Of a stretch of 64,000 nucleotides of DNA, positions 1 through 8,027 are shown piece by piece. The position numbers and the translations under genes were made by a program. Under the pieces are notes generated by a model, which made no database searches, was not told the DNA's origin, and saw nothing but the letters and a program-made list of their open reading frames with translations. The stretch is from Paenibacillus sp. P25 (GTDB lineage: Bacteria > Bacillota > Bacilli > Paenibacillales > NBRC-103111), in contig CP085629.1 of the NCBI GenBank assembly GCA_024704175.1, forward strand, positions 6,427,001 to 6,491,000, written 5' to 3'. Every line of letters starts with the position of its first letter. Position 1 is the first letter of the stretch.

Positions 1-57
1 GAACAGCCGCAGGATGGATGGCTGTCTCGGTACCGCTTGTTGATGTTGTAAAACCAT
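1..57 (-). CDS. 5' end of an unidentified minus-strand gene (partial)
   Basis: An ATG at 57 on the minus strand opens a reading frame that runs 19 codons off the left edge (it begins MVLQHQQAVPR). It is preceded by a very strong ribosome binding site, GAGGAGGAGAG, six bases upstream, which is the main reason to believe it. Too little protein is visible to assign a family. It would be transcribed away from the UDG-like gene. Confidence 0.35.
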   Translation of the reverse strand, partial: MVLQHQQAVPRQPSILRLF

Positions 58-381
58 AACTCTCCTCCTCGACGATGAACATTTCCCTGGATCCGATTTG
101 GTTTGAAAAACCCGTTCCTCAAAGGGCAGTTTATCTTTATTAACTGGATCGGCCCGGTAGAATGGCTGAACCAAAATTTAACATAAAAACAACGTTCTCG
201 ATTTCACTAGATAAAAGGGTATGATGCGGCCCGGAAAAATGTGCATGGTCCATGCTGGTAATGGGGAGGAGCAAGAATAGGCTTCAAGAACTGTCGTCTG
301 GTTATGCTGCTTATGCGGATGGCGGAGTTGGTATATCATGATATGTAGCCGGGAGGCAACAAGGTAAGGAGCCGCCAGGAC

Positions 382-1122
382 ATGCTTATTTCTAGCCATT
401 TAAGTTCATATAAACAGGCGATACTTTCACTCCCCAAGGACAGCATGCTGACGAGAGAGGAGCCGCTGGTGGAAGACTTTTTAATGGAGCGCCATGGGTC
501 GCTTGAAATGTACTACGCGCCGCATAATGAGTACGTTCATCCATTGACCAGGGTGGTCATTATTGGGCTGACGCCGGGCTTCACCCAAATGAGAATCGCG
601 ATCCAGGAGGCGAGGGCTGGTCTGGAAGCGAGACTTTCCAATGAGGAAGTATGCCGATTAGCGAAGGAAGCCGCGAGTTTCGCGGGAACGATGAGAATCC
701 ACTTGATCGATATGCTGAACGCACTGGATTTGCACCGTTATTTGAACCTGCCGTCCTGTGAGGCATTGTTCGGGGAGCGTCGGGCCCTTGTACATACGAC
801 CTCTTTGCTCCGGTATCCGGTATTCGCTCAGAAGAAAAATTATAACGGAACGCACCCCAATCTAGCAGACAACCCGTTTCTTAAGAAGGTTGCCCTCGGG
901 TTTGTACAGGAAGAGCTCGAATATATGAGAGAAGCGCTAATCATACCGCTGGGGAAAGGGGTGGAGGGCGTCCTACGTCTTCTTGTGAGGGAAGGGAAGC
1001 TGGATGCGGAGCAAATCTTGTGGGGCTTTCCTCATCCGTCCGGAGCCAACGGGCATAGACTCAGGCAGTTTGCCTACTATCAAGACGAGATGACACATAG
1101 GATCAAGGCTCTATTCTCATGA
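382..1122 (+). CDS. Uracil-DNA glycosylase superfamily-like protein
   Basis: Intact protein of 246 residues. Two motifs recall the uracil-DNA glycosylase fold: a hydrophobic strand followed by GLTPG near residue 62 (the water-activating loop position) and WGFPHPSGANGHR near residue 220 (the HPS-type DNA-intercalating loop). The acidic catalytic residue of classical UDGs is not obvious in the first motif, so it may be a diverged DNA-repair enzyme or a non-enzymatic relative. The start at 382 has an AAGGTAAGGAG site about ten bases upstream. It stands alone; the next gene has its own promoter. The fold call is moderate and the substrate is unknown. Confidence 0.6.
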   Translation: MLISSHLSSYKQAILSLPKDSMLTREEPLVEDFLMERHGSLEMYYAPHNEYVHPLTRVVIIGLTPGFTQMRIAIQEARAGLEARLSNEEVCRLAKEAASFAGTMRIHLIDMLNALDLHRYLNLPSCEALFGERRALVHTTSLLRYPVFAQKKNYNGTHPNLADNPFLKKVALGFVQEELEYMREALIIPLGKGVEGVLRLLVREGKLDAEQILWGFPHPSGANGHRLRQFAYYQDEMTHRIKALFS

Positions 1123-1156
1123 GGAAAGATTTCTGCAGCCACCTTCAAAATAATGC

Positions 1157-1187
1157 TTGCACCTTACGTAACGTCAGCTTTTATAAT
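1157..1187 (+). promoter_or_regulatory. MerR-type promoter with 19-bp spacer
   Basis: TTGCAC (1157-1162) and TATAAT (1182-1187) are separated by 19 bp, the over-long spacer typical of promoters twisted open by MerR regulators. The spacer holds the perfect palindrome TTACGTAA (1164-1171). It drives the MerR gene and the two SRPBCC genes behind it, so autoregulation is likely. Confidence 0.6.
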
Positions 1188-1231
1188 AAAGCTACCGGTA
1201 TCAAGCTAGCGCCAAAGAGCGGAGATGATGA

Positions 1232-1738
1232 ATGAAGAGCTATTGGAAGGTCGGGGACCTCGCCCATTTGACGGGGCTTACCGTACGAACCTTGCGGTTT
1301 TACGATCAAATCGGGCTATTCTCCCCGTCGGGGCAGACCGAATCGGGCCACAGGCTGTACAGCGAAGCGGACTTGTCCAGGCTGCACCAGATTTTGTCGC
1401 TGAAGGAGCTGGGGTTATCGCTTGAGGAGATCAAATCGGTCTTAACGGGCGGGCAGCTCAGTCCGCTGGAGATCGTGAGTCTGCAGATGGGCCGGATTAA
1501 AGAGCAGATCAAAATGCAGCAGAAGCTGCTGGAGCAGCTCGAACATGTGTCCAAGCTGATGCAGGGCCAGGCGCAGGTAACGGTTGAAGATTTCACGGGT
1601 CTGCTGCAGGCGATGAAAAAATCATTTGAGAAGCTGGTCATCGAGCGGCAAACGATTTGGGAGCGGCATTTGGATCAATTGGGGGACTTTCTTGCCGAGG
1701 AGAGCGAGAGGCCCAAACCTAAGGAGGAAAATCAATGA
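1232..1738 (+). CDS. MerR family transcriptional regulator
   Basis: 168 residues, intact. The N-terminal winged helix-turn-helix (about residues 4-72) has the family signature LTGLTVRTLRFYDQIGLFSPS, shortened here around TLRFYDQIGL. It is followed by a long amphipathic dimerisation helix (about 75-125). There is no cysteine cluster, so it is not a metal sensor of the MerR/CueR kind; the ligand is unknown. Its stop overlaps the next start (ATGA), so it is translationally coupled to the two SRPBCC genes and probably controls all three from the promoter 50 bp upstream. The start at 1232 follows a GGAG site. Confidence 0.85.
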   Translation: MKSYWKVGDLAHLTGLTVRTLRFYDQIGLFSPSGQTESGHRLYSEADLSRLHQILSLKELGLSLEEIKSVLTGGQLSPLEIVSLQMGRIKEQIKMQQKLLEQLEHVSKLMQGQAQVTVEDFTGLLQAMKKSFEKLVIERQTIWERHLDQLGDFLAEESERPKPKEENQ

Positions 1739-2184
1739 ACGAACGATTTGTCAAGCATGCGACCTTTGTTGTTGAGCGGACTTATCCTGCTTCGCCGGAG
1801 CGGGTGTACCAGGCCTGGGCGGACCCGGAGACCAAATCCAAGTGGTTTTCGAAGCCGGAAATCTTCGACTTTCGGGTTGGCGGGCGCGAGTACAGCAAGG
1901 GTGGGCCCCCGGAAGGGCCGGTCTTTACGTTCGACGCCAGCTACCAGGAAATCGTACCGGAGCAGCGTATTGTCTATACTTACACTCTGGATTCGGACGA
2001 TACGCGGGTCTCCGTCTCGAACACAACGGTCGAGCTTATCCGGGTGGGGGACGGCACGAAACTGATTTTTACGGAGCAGGGGGCTTTCTTCGACGGACAC
2101 GATACCCCGGAAATCCGGGAACACGGAACGGGCATTATGCTGGATGCCTTAGGCAAGCTGTTCGAAGCGGAGGTGGGAGCATGA
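1735..2184 (+). CDS. SRPBCC / AHSA1-type protein
   Basis: 149 residues, intact. The START-like helix-grip fold of the Aha1 C-terminal/SRPBCC family is recognisable from the opening VERTYPASPERVYQAWADPE, the KWF turn near residue 38 and the C-terminal helix with GTGIMLDALGKLFE. Such proteins bind hydrophobic ligands in a deep cavity; most are of unknown function. ATGA overlaps join it to the MerR gene before it and to a second SRPBCC gene after it, indicating one operon whose inducer may be the ligand bound. Confidence 0.8.
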   Translation: MNERFVKHATFVVERTYPASPERVYQAWADPETKSKWFSKPEIFDFRVGGREYSKGGPPEGPVFTFDASYQEIVPEQRIVYTYTLDSDDTRVSVSNTTVELIRVGDGTKLIFTEQGAFFDGHDTPEIREHGTGIMLDALGKLFEAEVGA

Positions 2185-2629
2185 CGACAACCATGGGCGA
2201 AAATGAAGTGATCTCCATACGCGAGTTCGATGTGCCGCGGGAGCTTGTATTTCGGGCTTGGACAACCCCCGATTTGCTGGCTCGTTGGTGGGGGCCGCAT
2301 GGCTTTACGAATACGTTTCACGAGTGCGATCTGAGGCCGGGCGGCACGTGGGACTTCACGATGCACGGACCGGACGGCAAGGATTACCCGAACCGCAGCG
2401 TCTTTGTGGAGATCGTGCCGAATGAACGAATCGTGCTGGATCACCTGTCCGCTCCCCAGTTCCGGGTAACGGTGCGTTCGACGACCTGGGAGGCCGCACG
2501 AAGGTTACTTTCCGCCAAACCTTCCAGGTGAAGGAGCAGTTTGAACAGGTCAGGGAGCGCTGCATGGAGGGCAACGAACAGAATTTCGACCGGCTGGGCG
2601 AGCTTCTGCAGGAGGAAAGGGCCTTGTAG
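2181..2629 (+). CDS. Second SRPBCC / AHSA1-type protein (one frameshift)
   Basis: A close relative of the preceding gene, with the typical WTTPDLLARWWGPHGFT segment near residue 30 and a GGTWDF turn. The frame starting at ATG 2181 stops early at 2531. A single-base deletion near 2475 explains this, because the next frame continues with FDDLGGRTKVTFRQTFQ and the family's C-terminal helix to a stop at 2629. The restored length is about 150 residues, normal for the family. It overlaps the upstream stop by ATGA. The tandem pair suggests duplication within the operon. Confidence 0.75.
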
Positions 2630-2650
2630 GTAAGGAGCCCGCCAGCATTT

Positions 2651-2738
2651 AAAGACGTGGCGGAATTGGTTAGACGCGCTGGATTCAGGTTCCAGCGGGC
2701 TACCCTCCATGGAGGTTCGAGTCCTCTCGTCCGCACCA
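2651..2738 (+). tRNA. tRNA-Leu (anticodon CAG), acceptor 5' strand unusual
   Basis: Typical leucine tRNA body: D arm GGCGGAATTGG, anticodon loop TTCAGGT with anticodon CAG, a class II variable arm, T arm GGAGGTTCGAGTCCTC, and a genomically encoded 3' CCA. The 3' acceptor strand CGTCCGC should pair with GCGGACG, but the 5' strand reads AAAGACG, so the first three pairs are mismatched. Either the 5' end is damaged or mis-sequenced, or the gene is non-functional. Confidence 0.85.
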
Positions 2739-2752
2739 CTTATACAACCCCG

Positions 2753-2784
2753 AGAAGCCTTGGTATTCAAGGCTTCTTTTTTTA
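2753..2784 (+). terminator. Intrinsic terminator after tRNA-Leu
   Basis: A 10-bp stem AGAAGCCTTG / CAAGGCTTCT with a five-base loop is followed by seven T. It ends the SRPBCC/tRNA transcription unit. Confidence 0.85.
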
Positions 2785-2948
2785 TTGTGCGGGCTCCCAT
2801 AGCCATGACCTTACCCTCCATTAGTTTGATTTTTAATACTATATTATAAAATTATGCGTACTTCTCAAAATTCAATATTCATTTTAATATAACACCCATA
2901 CGGCACTTCATCATGCGTCGTAAGCCAATACAAAGGGAGAGTGGAATC

Positions 2949-3738
2949 ATGTCAAAGAAGGTATTGATCGTTTATGCGCACCCCGAGCCCACTTCGTTAA
3001 CTTGCCAGTTCGTTGAGACGGCTGTGCAAACACTTCAGGAACAAGGGCACGAAGTCATGTTGTCCGATCTGTACGGAATGAACTGGAAGGCTGTGTTCGA
3101 TGGGCGCGACTTCCCGGATCGAGCCAATCCGGAACGGTTATCCTTTATTAAAGAGTCAGCGCACGCCTATTCGACTGGCCGGCAAACGGCAGACGTCGCA
3201 TTGGAGCAGCAGAAGCTTCTTGCTGCCGACGCGGTGATCTTGCAGTTTCCTCTGTGGTGGTTCAGCATGCCGGCTATTCTCAAAGGTTGGGTAGAACGGG
3301 TATTCGCTTTTGGTTTCGCCTATGGCTTTAAGGGCGAAGGGAATCGCTATCGCTACGGCGATGGCATTCTAAAGGGGAAGCGGGCTATGCTGTCCGTGGT
3401 CGCCGGAGGGCCCGAGAAGGATTATTCGCCGCGAGGCATCAATGGACCGCTGGAGCAGTTGCTGTTCCCCATTACTCACGGCATCCTCTTCTACCCCGGA
3501 ATGGATGTGTTGCCTACCCACGCCGTCTACGGAACCGATCGCATGACGGCCGACCGACATCGACGCGGCGATGGCGGCCTGGCGTTTGCGTCTCGAGCGC
3601 CTATTCGAGGAGGAGCCCATTCCGTTCCGGCGTCAGAACGGCGGGGATTATCCGGATAGGCATGTGCTCGCGAGCGACATCGCCATCGGAAGGACCGGCT
3701 TGACGGCTCACATTGCCGATGACGCGGCGCCTCTATGA
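2949..3738 (+). CDS. NAD(P)H:quinone oxidoreductase, flavodoxin-like fold (one frameshift)
   Basis: FMN- or FAD-dependent two-electron quinone reductase family (NQO1/KefF/MdaB-like). The N-terminus KKVLIVYAHPEPTSLT is the flavin phosphate loop, and FPLWWFSMPAILKGWVERVF (residues ~97-116) forms the active-site wall. Near 3548 the frame slips by a net +1 base; in the new frame the protein continues with DIDAAMAAWRLRLERLFEEEP to a stop at 3738, giving about 263 residues, normal for the larger subfamily. ATG 2949 is preferred over an upstream ATG because AAAGGGAGAG lies just before it. Probably cytoplasmic detoxification. It has an A+T-rich promoter region of its own. Confidence 0.8.
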
Positions 3739-3803
3739 CTGAAGCCTAATGGGGAGAGAGAGATGGAACTCGCAGCCGGAAGGCAAATATCAAAGGCGGC
3801 CCT

Positions 3804-4358
3804 TTAATGAACTACGTAGTACAATGAAGCAGTGATAGACTTGAAAGTATTTTCAAGTCTATCACTACTTCTGTCCCCTCCCCTAAACACTCTCACCAGC
3901 CATCCCCCTACAAATAAAGCGCCAAGGACGAGCGGAAGCTGCAGAACGACCCCGGCGACAAACGCCCAGGCTAACTGCATTCCTGTAACATACGAAGTCT
4001 TCAGCGCGGCATCAAACAAGTATAGGGAAAAAGGAATATAGATCAGCACCGCGGTGATGACGCCGGGCGTATATCTCCGGAAGCGGATGGATGCGATCAT
4101 ATGGACCAAGGCGTTGATACACAAGCTCGCTTGAATAAAAATGGCCAAAATTCTTCCCATCACGCCATACTCATCGTTGGTCCCCAGATAAATAAAGGAA
4201 ACCGCCAAAAGCGTTAATAAAATAACCGCGGCGGCAAACTGCCCACGCTGCATGTTCCGAAAATGCCCGGTTCCGTATTTTCTCATCGTCAGAGCTTCCT
4301 CAAGGTTGTGAATCGTGAAGAGAACAGGGACAAGCCACAATAGAAGCCCGATGTTCAT
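3804..4358 (-). CDS. HXXEE domain integral membrane protein
   Basis: 184 residues with about five membrane segments. Near residue 17 it has IHNLEEAL, the HxxEE signature that names the family; its function is unknown. It is followed upstream by a TetR regulator on the same strand, and both share a near-identical operator in front of their starts, so the pair is a self-contained regulon. Its last codons run through a perfect 36-bp palindrome, so the C-terminal tail may have been altered by whatever created that palindrome. Confidence 0.75.
   Translation of the reverse strand: MNIGLLLWLVPVLFTIHNLEEALTMRKYGTGHFRNMQRGQFAAAVILLTLLAVSFIYLGTNDEYGVMGRILAIFIQASLCINALVHMIASIRFRRYTPGVITAVLIYIPFSLYLFDAALKTSYVTGMQLAWAFVAGVVLQLPLVLGALFVGGWLVRVFRGGDRSSDRLENTFKSITASLYYVVH
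3831..3866. repeat. Perfect 16-bp inverted repeat with 4-nt spacer
   Basis: AGTGATAGACTTGAAA, spacer GTAT, then its exact reverse complement. It lies inside the 3' end of the HXXEE gene and has no T-run on either side, so it is not a normal intrinsic terminator. Confidence 0.8.
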
Positions 4359-4380
4359 GAACCGTCGTCTCCTTTTTTAG

Positions 4381-4397
4381 TAAGTGTTTGCTAACCA
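4381..4397. promoter_or_regulatory. TetR operator copy 1 (before HXXEE gene)
   Basis: TAAGTGTTTGCTAACCA matches the copy at 5003-5019 at 13 of 17 positions, conserving the outer TAAGT and GCTAACCA halves. It lies just upstream of the HXXEE start. Confidence 0.6.
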
Positions 4398-4416
4398 ATG
4401 GCCCGAAATAAAGGGG

Positions 4417-4992
4417 CTATGGCAAACCCAATAGCCCATGCGGCCAGCGCTGTATTTCGGGAAGAAGAGGACGGAGCTCCTCGGATAAACCGCCGGTATC
4501 GCTGAAGACGGCAATGCGGGTGACGATGCCGATGACCATAGCGGCACTCAGTTTCGGATCCTGAGCGGGCAGCTCCCCGTCCTTTACCGCCGCGGCAATA
4601 AATTCCGCCAGCGCTTGATAGGGCAACCGATGTGAAGCGGCCAAACGGGCGAAATTTTCGGGATGCTGCCCTAATAAGAGCAGACCGAACCGGTCCCGGT
4701 CGTGCATTTCAATGATTTCTTGAACAAGACGATCCAGGCGGTGAGGAAAAGTTCCGTCTCCTTTGGCCGCGTGATCGATCACCTTCGTGTATAGATCGGA
4801 GTAATAAGCAAACACGGCTTCAGCAACGGCATCTTTGCTTGGAAAATGCTTATAGATCGCCGCATCGGTCACACCCGCCACGTCGCCGATCTCCTTCACG
4901 GAAACCCCGCTCACGCTCTTCCTGGAAAACAATTGGATAGCCGCCTGCAAAATGTCTTCCCGTTTACTGTCGGTATGTTTTCTCGTTTTCAT
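4417..4992 (-). CDS. TetR/AcrR family transcriptional repressor
   Basis: 191 residues, intact. The N-terminal helix-turn-helix includes REDILQAAIQLFSRKS and GVTDAAIYKHFPSKDAVAEA (residues ~10-60). The ligand-binding half resembles no well-known subclass. It is encoded upstream of the HXXEE membrane protein on the same strand. TAAGT-N4-GCTAACCA elements occur both just before this gene and before its neighbour, so it probably represses itself and the membrane protein. Confidence 0.85.
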   Translation of the reverse strand: MKTRKHTDSKREDILQAAIQLFSRKSVSGVSVKEIGDVAGVTDAAIYKHFPSKDAVAEAVFAYYSDLYTKVIDHAAKGDGTFPHRLDRLVQEIIEMHDRDRFGLLLLGQHPENFARLAASHRLPYQALAEFIAAAVKDGELPAQDPKLSAAMVIGIVTRIAVFSDTGGLSEELRPLLPEIQRWPHGLLGLP

Positions 4993-5002
4993 GCCATTAT
5001 TG

Positions 5003-5019
5003 TAAGTAAACGCTAACCA
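5003..5019. promoter_or_regulatory. TetR operator copy 2 (before tetR gene)
   Basis: TAAGTAAACGCTAACCA immediately upstream of the TetR start; see the copy at 4381. Confidence 0.6.
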
Positions 5020-5064
5020 AAAATCAAGATGAAAGTTGCTTACGTATCGCGGAGCTTGCGCCGG

Positions 5065-5811
5065 TTACAGCCCATCGTTCCGCTTTAATCGTAGTAGTCC
5101 GGCAGCCTTCTTCAGCCGCGGCCACTGTTCGCCGTCGTGCCCGTAGATGACGAGGCCCACCGGCTCTTTTTCCGCCAAATCGATCAGTTTGATCGTGCTT
5201 GCAAGGGCCTTCGCGGGGTCCTCGTCGGCCGGATCTTCCTCCCGATGAGGAGTGAACGAGCTTTGACGGAGAACCGCGTCGATGGTGAGAAGCACCCATC
5301 CTGTCTTCGGCGACCGGATCGACACGGACTGATGCCCAATGGTATGGCCGCTGGTCTCGATTAGCTTAAGTCCCGGAAGCAGCTCGGTATCGCCATCGAT
5401 CAGCCGGTAGCGCACATCCGGGTGGGCCCAATGGAACCGGTTCATATCATACTGGGGAATTCGGCTGCGAGCCGCTTCATACTGCCGCCGCTGTACGACC
5501 ATTTCCGCGTTCGGGAAGGACGAATGGTAGCCCGTGTGGTCAAAATCAAAATGAGTACAGATCAGCATATCGATGTCATCCGGCCTCAGGCCGATCAGCT
5601 CCAACTGCTGCAGCACATTCCTGCCGTGTTCGATGTCGGGGCTCCCGGGAGGGAAGACCATATCTTGAGGGATGCCGGTATCAATCAGAATGTGCTTGCC
5701 GTCACCGGTTTGCACCAGATAACAGGGGATCGGAATCGCCGCAGGCGGAACGAGAAGCGACGCGACTTGCATCAGATAAAGGCGCTGAGGCAGGGAAGAA
5801 GCCATGGTCAT
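5065..5811 (-). CDS. N-acyl homoserine lactonase-like metallo-beta-lactamase fold hydrolase
   Basis: 248 residues, intact. It has the hallmarks of the AHL-lactonase (AiiA-like) branch: IPIPCYLVQT near residue 27, ILIDTG (41-46), the metal motif THFDFDHTG near residue 87 (HxDxDH, with Asp replacing the second His of HxHxDH), SGHTIGHQS near residue 155 and a late YGHDGEQWP. It would hydrolyse a lactone or other ester in the cytoplasm; quorum-signal quenching is a family possibility, not shown. It is transcribed with the carboxymuconolactone-decarboxylase-like gene ten bases upstream and divergently from an MmyB-type regulator. Confidence 0.8.
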   Translation of the reverse strand: MTMASSLPQRLYLMQVASLLVPPAAIPIPCYLVQTGDGKHILIDTGIPQDMVFPPGSPDIEHGRNVLQQLELIGLRPDDIDMLICTHFDFDHTGYHSSFPNAEMVVQRRQYEAARSRIPQYDMNRFHWAHPDVRYRLIDGDTELLPGLKLIETSGHTIGHQSVSIRSPKTGWVLLTIDAVLRQSSFTPHREEDPADEDPAKALASTIKLIDLAEKEPVGLVIYGHDGEQWPRLKKAAGLLRLKRNDGL

Positions 5812-5820
5812 AATAGCAGG

Positions 5821-6240
5821 TCATCCTTTCATCATAGGGTAGTCGGCAAACACACGTTTGGCCGTTCTAAGCGCATTGAACACCCGCGGGAACCCTGTAA
5901 AAGGGGCACACTGGATCATCGCCTCGACGATCTCTTGCTTGGTCAGCCCCGCATTCAGTCCCCCGGTGATATGCGGCTCCAGCTGAGTCTCGCAATCACC
6001 CAGCGATAGCAGGGCCGTTATCGTTACGAGCCGCCGTCGCTGTAAATCAAGACCCGGGCGGGTATACACATCCCCGAAGACGAATTCCGTGATATATACG
6101 GCGAGATCGGGGGCGATGTCCTGCAGGGCATCCGTTAGCCGCCGGCCGGCCTGGCTGTCGAGCTCCCGGAGGCGTTCCCAGCCGCGTTCATACCGGGAAG
6201 GGCCGTTATGCTGCACCTTCATTTCACATTCACCTCGCAA
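5821..6240 (-). CDS. Carboxymuconolactone decarboxylase family protein
   Basis: 139 residues, intact. The CMD domain occupies residues ~40-130: LVTITALLSLGDCETQLEPH followed by GGLNAGLTKQEIVEAMIQC and TGFPRVFNALRTA. It keeps a single Cys-His pair region (DCETQLEPH), not the CxxC of AhpD peroxidases, so it is more likely a small decarboxylase or lactone enzyme than a peroxidase. It is first in a two-gene operon with the lactonase-like hydrolase, consistent with a two-step lactone pathway. An internal ATG at 6222 is an alternative start. Confidence 0.8.
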   Translation of the reverse strand: MRGECEMKVQHNGPSRYERGWERLRELDSQAGRRLTDALQDIAPDLAVYITEFVFGDVYTRPGLDLQRRRLVTITALLSLGDCETQLEPHITGGLNAGLTKQEIVEAMIQCAPFTGFPRVFNALRTAKRVFADYPMMKG

Positions 6241-6412
6241 ACCTGTTTTGGATTCAGATGCAGTATAGTAAACTGGAAGAGAGTGATACGGCCGTGTTAA
6301 ATCGCACTGATCTTCCGCTTACCGTGTGACTACAGTATGCCGCGGTGTAACCGGGCGAACAATTCCCGCAAACAAACTAGTCTAAAATGTATCAGGTTAA
6401 CGGGGGATGCTT

Positions 6413-7294
6413 ATGAATGACGATGTACGCCGCCGGGAGCTGGGTCAGTTCCTCCGAACTCGGCGCGAGCGCCTGACGCCGGCGATGTTTGAGCCGCCGG
6501 TAGGGGCGAAGAGGAGACGAACGCCCGGTCTGAGGCGGGAGGAGCTGTCGCAGCTCGCCGGTATCAGTCCTACGTGGTATACCAAGCTGGAGCAGGGACA
6601 GGAAATTCAAGTATCCGCTCAGGTGTTGGAGAGCCTCGCCCGAGTGCTCCAACTGACTCCCGACGAACGCAAGCATTTGTATGTCCTGGCGCGCGAGCAG
6701 CTTCCGCTGCCCGCATCAAGCCATCCATCGCGGATGGGTCCCGAGCTTCAGCAGATGCTGGACGCCCTTCAGCCGAACCCGGCTTTTGTACTCAATGAAC
6801 GCTGGGATATATTGGGGTGGAATCTGGCGGCTTCCCGGGTTTTTACCGATTTCGGCAAGCTCTCCGATTGGGAGCGGAATTTTGTCTGGATCATGTTTGC
6901 CGAGCCGGATCAACGGACTCTTTATATGCATTGGGAGTATTGGGCGAGAAAAACGATAGCCATGTTTCGCACGAGCGGGGGACGCGAGGCAGGGGAGCCC
7001 TGGTTTAACGAACGCCGGGACCGCTTAATGGAAGCAAGTCCGGAATTTCGCGACTGGTGGGAGGAGCATGAAGTCAGCGAGCCGCATAGAGGCCATAAGG
7101 AATTCTGCCATCCTGCGGCCGGTACCCTCCATTTCCAATCGACGGCGGCGCTGGTCGGGGACGATCCGAGCCTCAGGCTGTTTCTATACACGCCAGCCGC
7201 CGAAGGACCATACGCTGCAGAAGCTTCTCGAGCTTATCCGTTCTTAACGCACGAAAATGAAAAAACGCTAAGCCTTCCAGGGAGAATGGCTTAG
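6413..7294 (+). CDS. XRE-type regulator with MmyB-like ligand-binding domain
   Basis: About 293 residues. The N-terminal HTH (residues ~5-75) contains LGQFLRTRRERLTP and RREELSQLAGISPTWYTKLEQG, the conserved opening of the MmyB family. The rest (about 100-290) is the PAS-like ligand-binding domain with NPAFVLNERWDILGWN. ATG 6413 is favoured over ATG 6407 because of the GGGGG stretch eight bases before it. It is divergent from the CMD/lactonase operon, which it probably controls. The final codons lie inside its own terminator stem. Confidence 0.85.
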   Translation: MNDDVRRRELGQFLRTRRERLTPAMFEPPVGAKRRRTPGLRREELSQLAGISPTWYTKLEQGQEIQVSAQVLESLARVLQLTPDERKHLYVLAREQLPLPASSHPSRMGPELQQMLDALQPNPAFVLNERWDILGWNLAASRVFTDFGKLSDWERNFVWIMFAEPDQRTLYMHWEYWARKTIAMFRTSGGREAGEPWFNERRDRLMEASPEFRDWWEEHEVSEPHRGHKEFCHPAAGTLHFQSTAALVGDDPSLRLFLYTPAAEGPYAAEASRAYPFLTHENEKTLSLPGRMA

Positions 7295-7304
7295 CGTTTT
7301 TTGT
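7263..7304 (+). terminator. Intrinsic terminator of the MmyB-type gene
   Basis: Stem AACGCTAAGCC / GGCTTAGCGTT followed by TTTTTTG. The stop codon TAG is part of the right arm. Confidence 0.85.
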
Positions 7305-7369
7305 TATTCGCCGGCGACCGCAATCGGACCGCCTTCGGCAATGCGCCGCCGGATTATTCGCCGACACCT

Positions 7370-7864
7370 TCAAGACTCCGCCGGGCTCTTCATTTTCTCC
7401 ATCTCTGCGAGCGTCATTTCATTGCATCTTCGCATAAAATCAAGGATTACCTCGATCTCCTGCTCGTTGTAACGCGAGATGATCTCAATGGTCGATTGCA
7501 TGACGGATTGGAACAGCGGCGAGATTTGATCCGCGCCCTGCGGAGCGGGCTTGACCACAACCCGTCTGCGGTCATGGGGATCCTTGTCTCTCACGACATA
7601 CCCGGCCTGTTCCAGCCGGTCGATGACGCTAGTGACCGCTCCCGTGGTGAGTCCGGTTAATTGAGCCAGCTGGCCGGCCGTGACGGGACCGCTTCGGTTC
7701 AGGAAATCCAGGCACTTGTGATCGGTGGCGTTGAGACCTAATTTTTCGGAAATCCGTTGGTGGAACATGACGGCGCGGGCGCTGTTTTGGCGCATTTCGT
7801 ACAGCAAGGCCTGCTGCGATGGAGTTAAGCCGGAAGCACCGGAAGCAAAAAGATCTCTTGACAT
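7370..7864 (-). CDS. MarR family transcriptional regulator
   Basis: 164 residues, intact. The winged helix covers residues ~50-115 with AGQLAQLTGLTTGAVTSVIDRLEQAGYV and the wing DPHDRRRV. It is divergent from the SDR/SnoaL pair. The intergenic space contains an imperfect palindrome TCTTGATCGATTAAGA and a further ATTAAGAT copy, likely its operators, so it probably represses itself and the SDR gene. Confidence 0.88.
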   Translation of the reverse strand: MSRDLFASGASGLTPSQQALLYEMRQNSARAVMFHQRISEKLGLNATDHKCLDFLNRSGPVTAGQLAQLTGLTTGAVTSVIDRLEQAGYVVRDKDPHDRRRVVVKPAPQGADQISPLFQSVMQSTIEIISRYNEQEIEVILDFMRRCNEMTLAEMEKMKSPAES

Positions 7865-7893
7865 AAGGAATCCTCCAAGTTATGATAAATTTA

Positions 7894-7909
7894 TCTTGAT
7901 CGATTAAGA
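7894..7909. promoter_or_regulatory. Candidate MarR operator
   Basis: Imperfect palindrome TCTTGATCGATTAAGA in the divergent promoter region; ATTAAGAT recurs near 7938. Confidence 0.45.
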
Positions 7910-8027
7910 TATAATATTAATTAAGAAAATGTATTCATTAAGATTTTAGATGAGACCAGTATAACACAGAGCAGGGATGTCGCCAAATCCTATGAAGAAA
8001 GCAGATCTGACATGGAGGTGTTTCATT

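Noticed and set aside
178..399. 73-codon minus-strand ORF
   Set aside because: No ribosome binding site; overlaps the promoter and start of the UDG-like gene; composition unlike coding sequence.
2356..2739. Minus-strand ORF beginning MVRTRGLEPP
   Set aside because: It is the well-known antisense shadow of a tRNA 3' end; no ribosome binding site or family.
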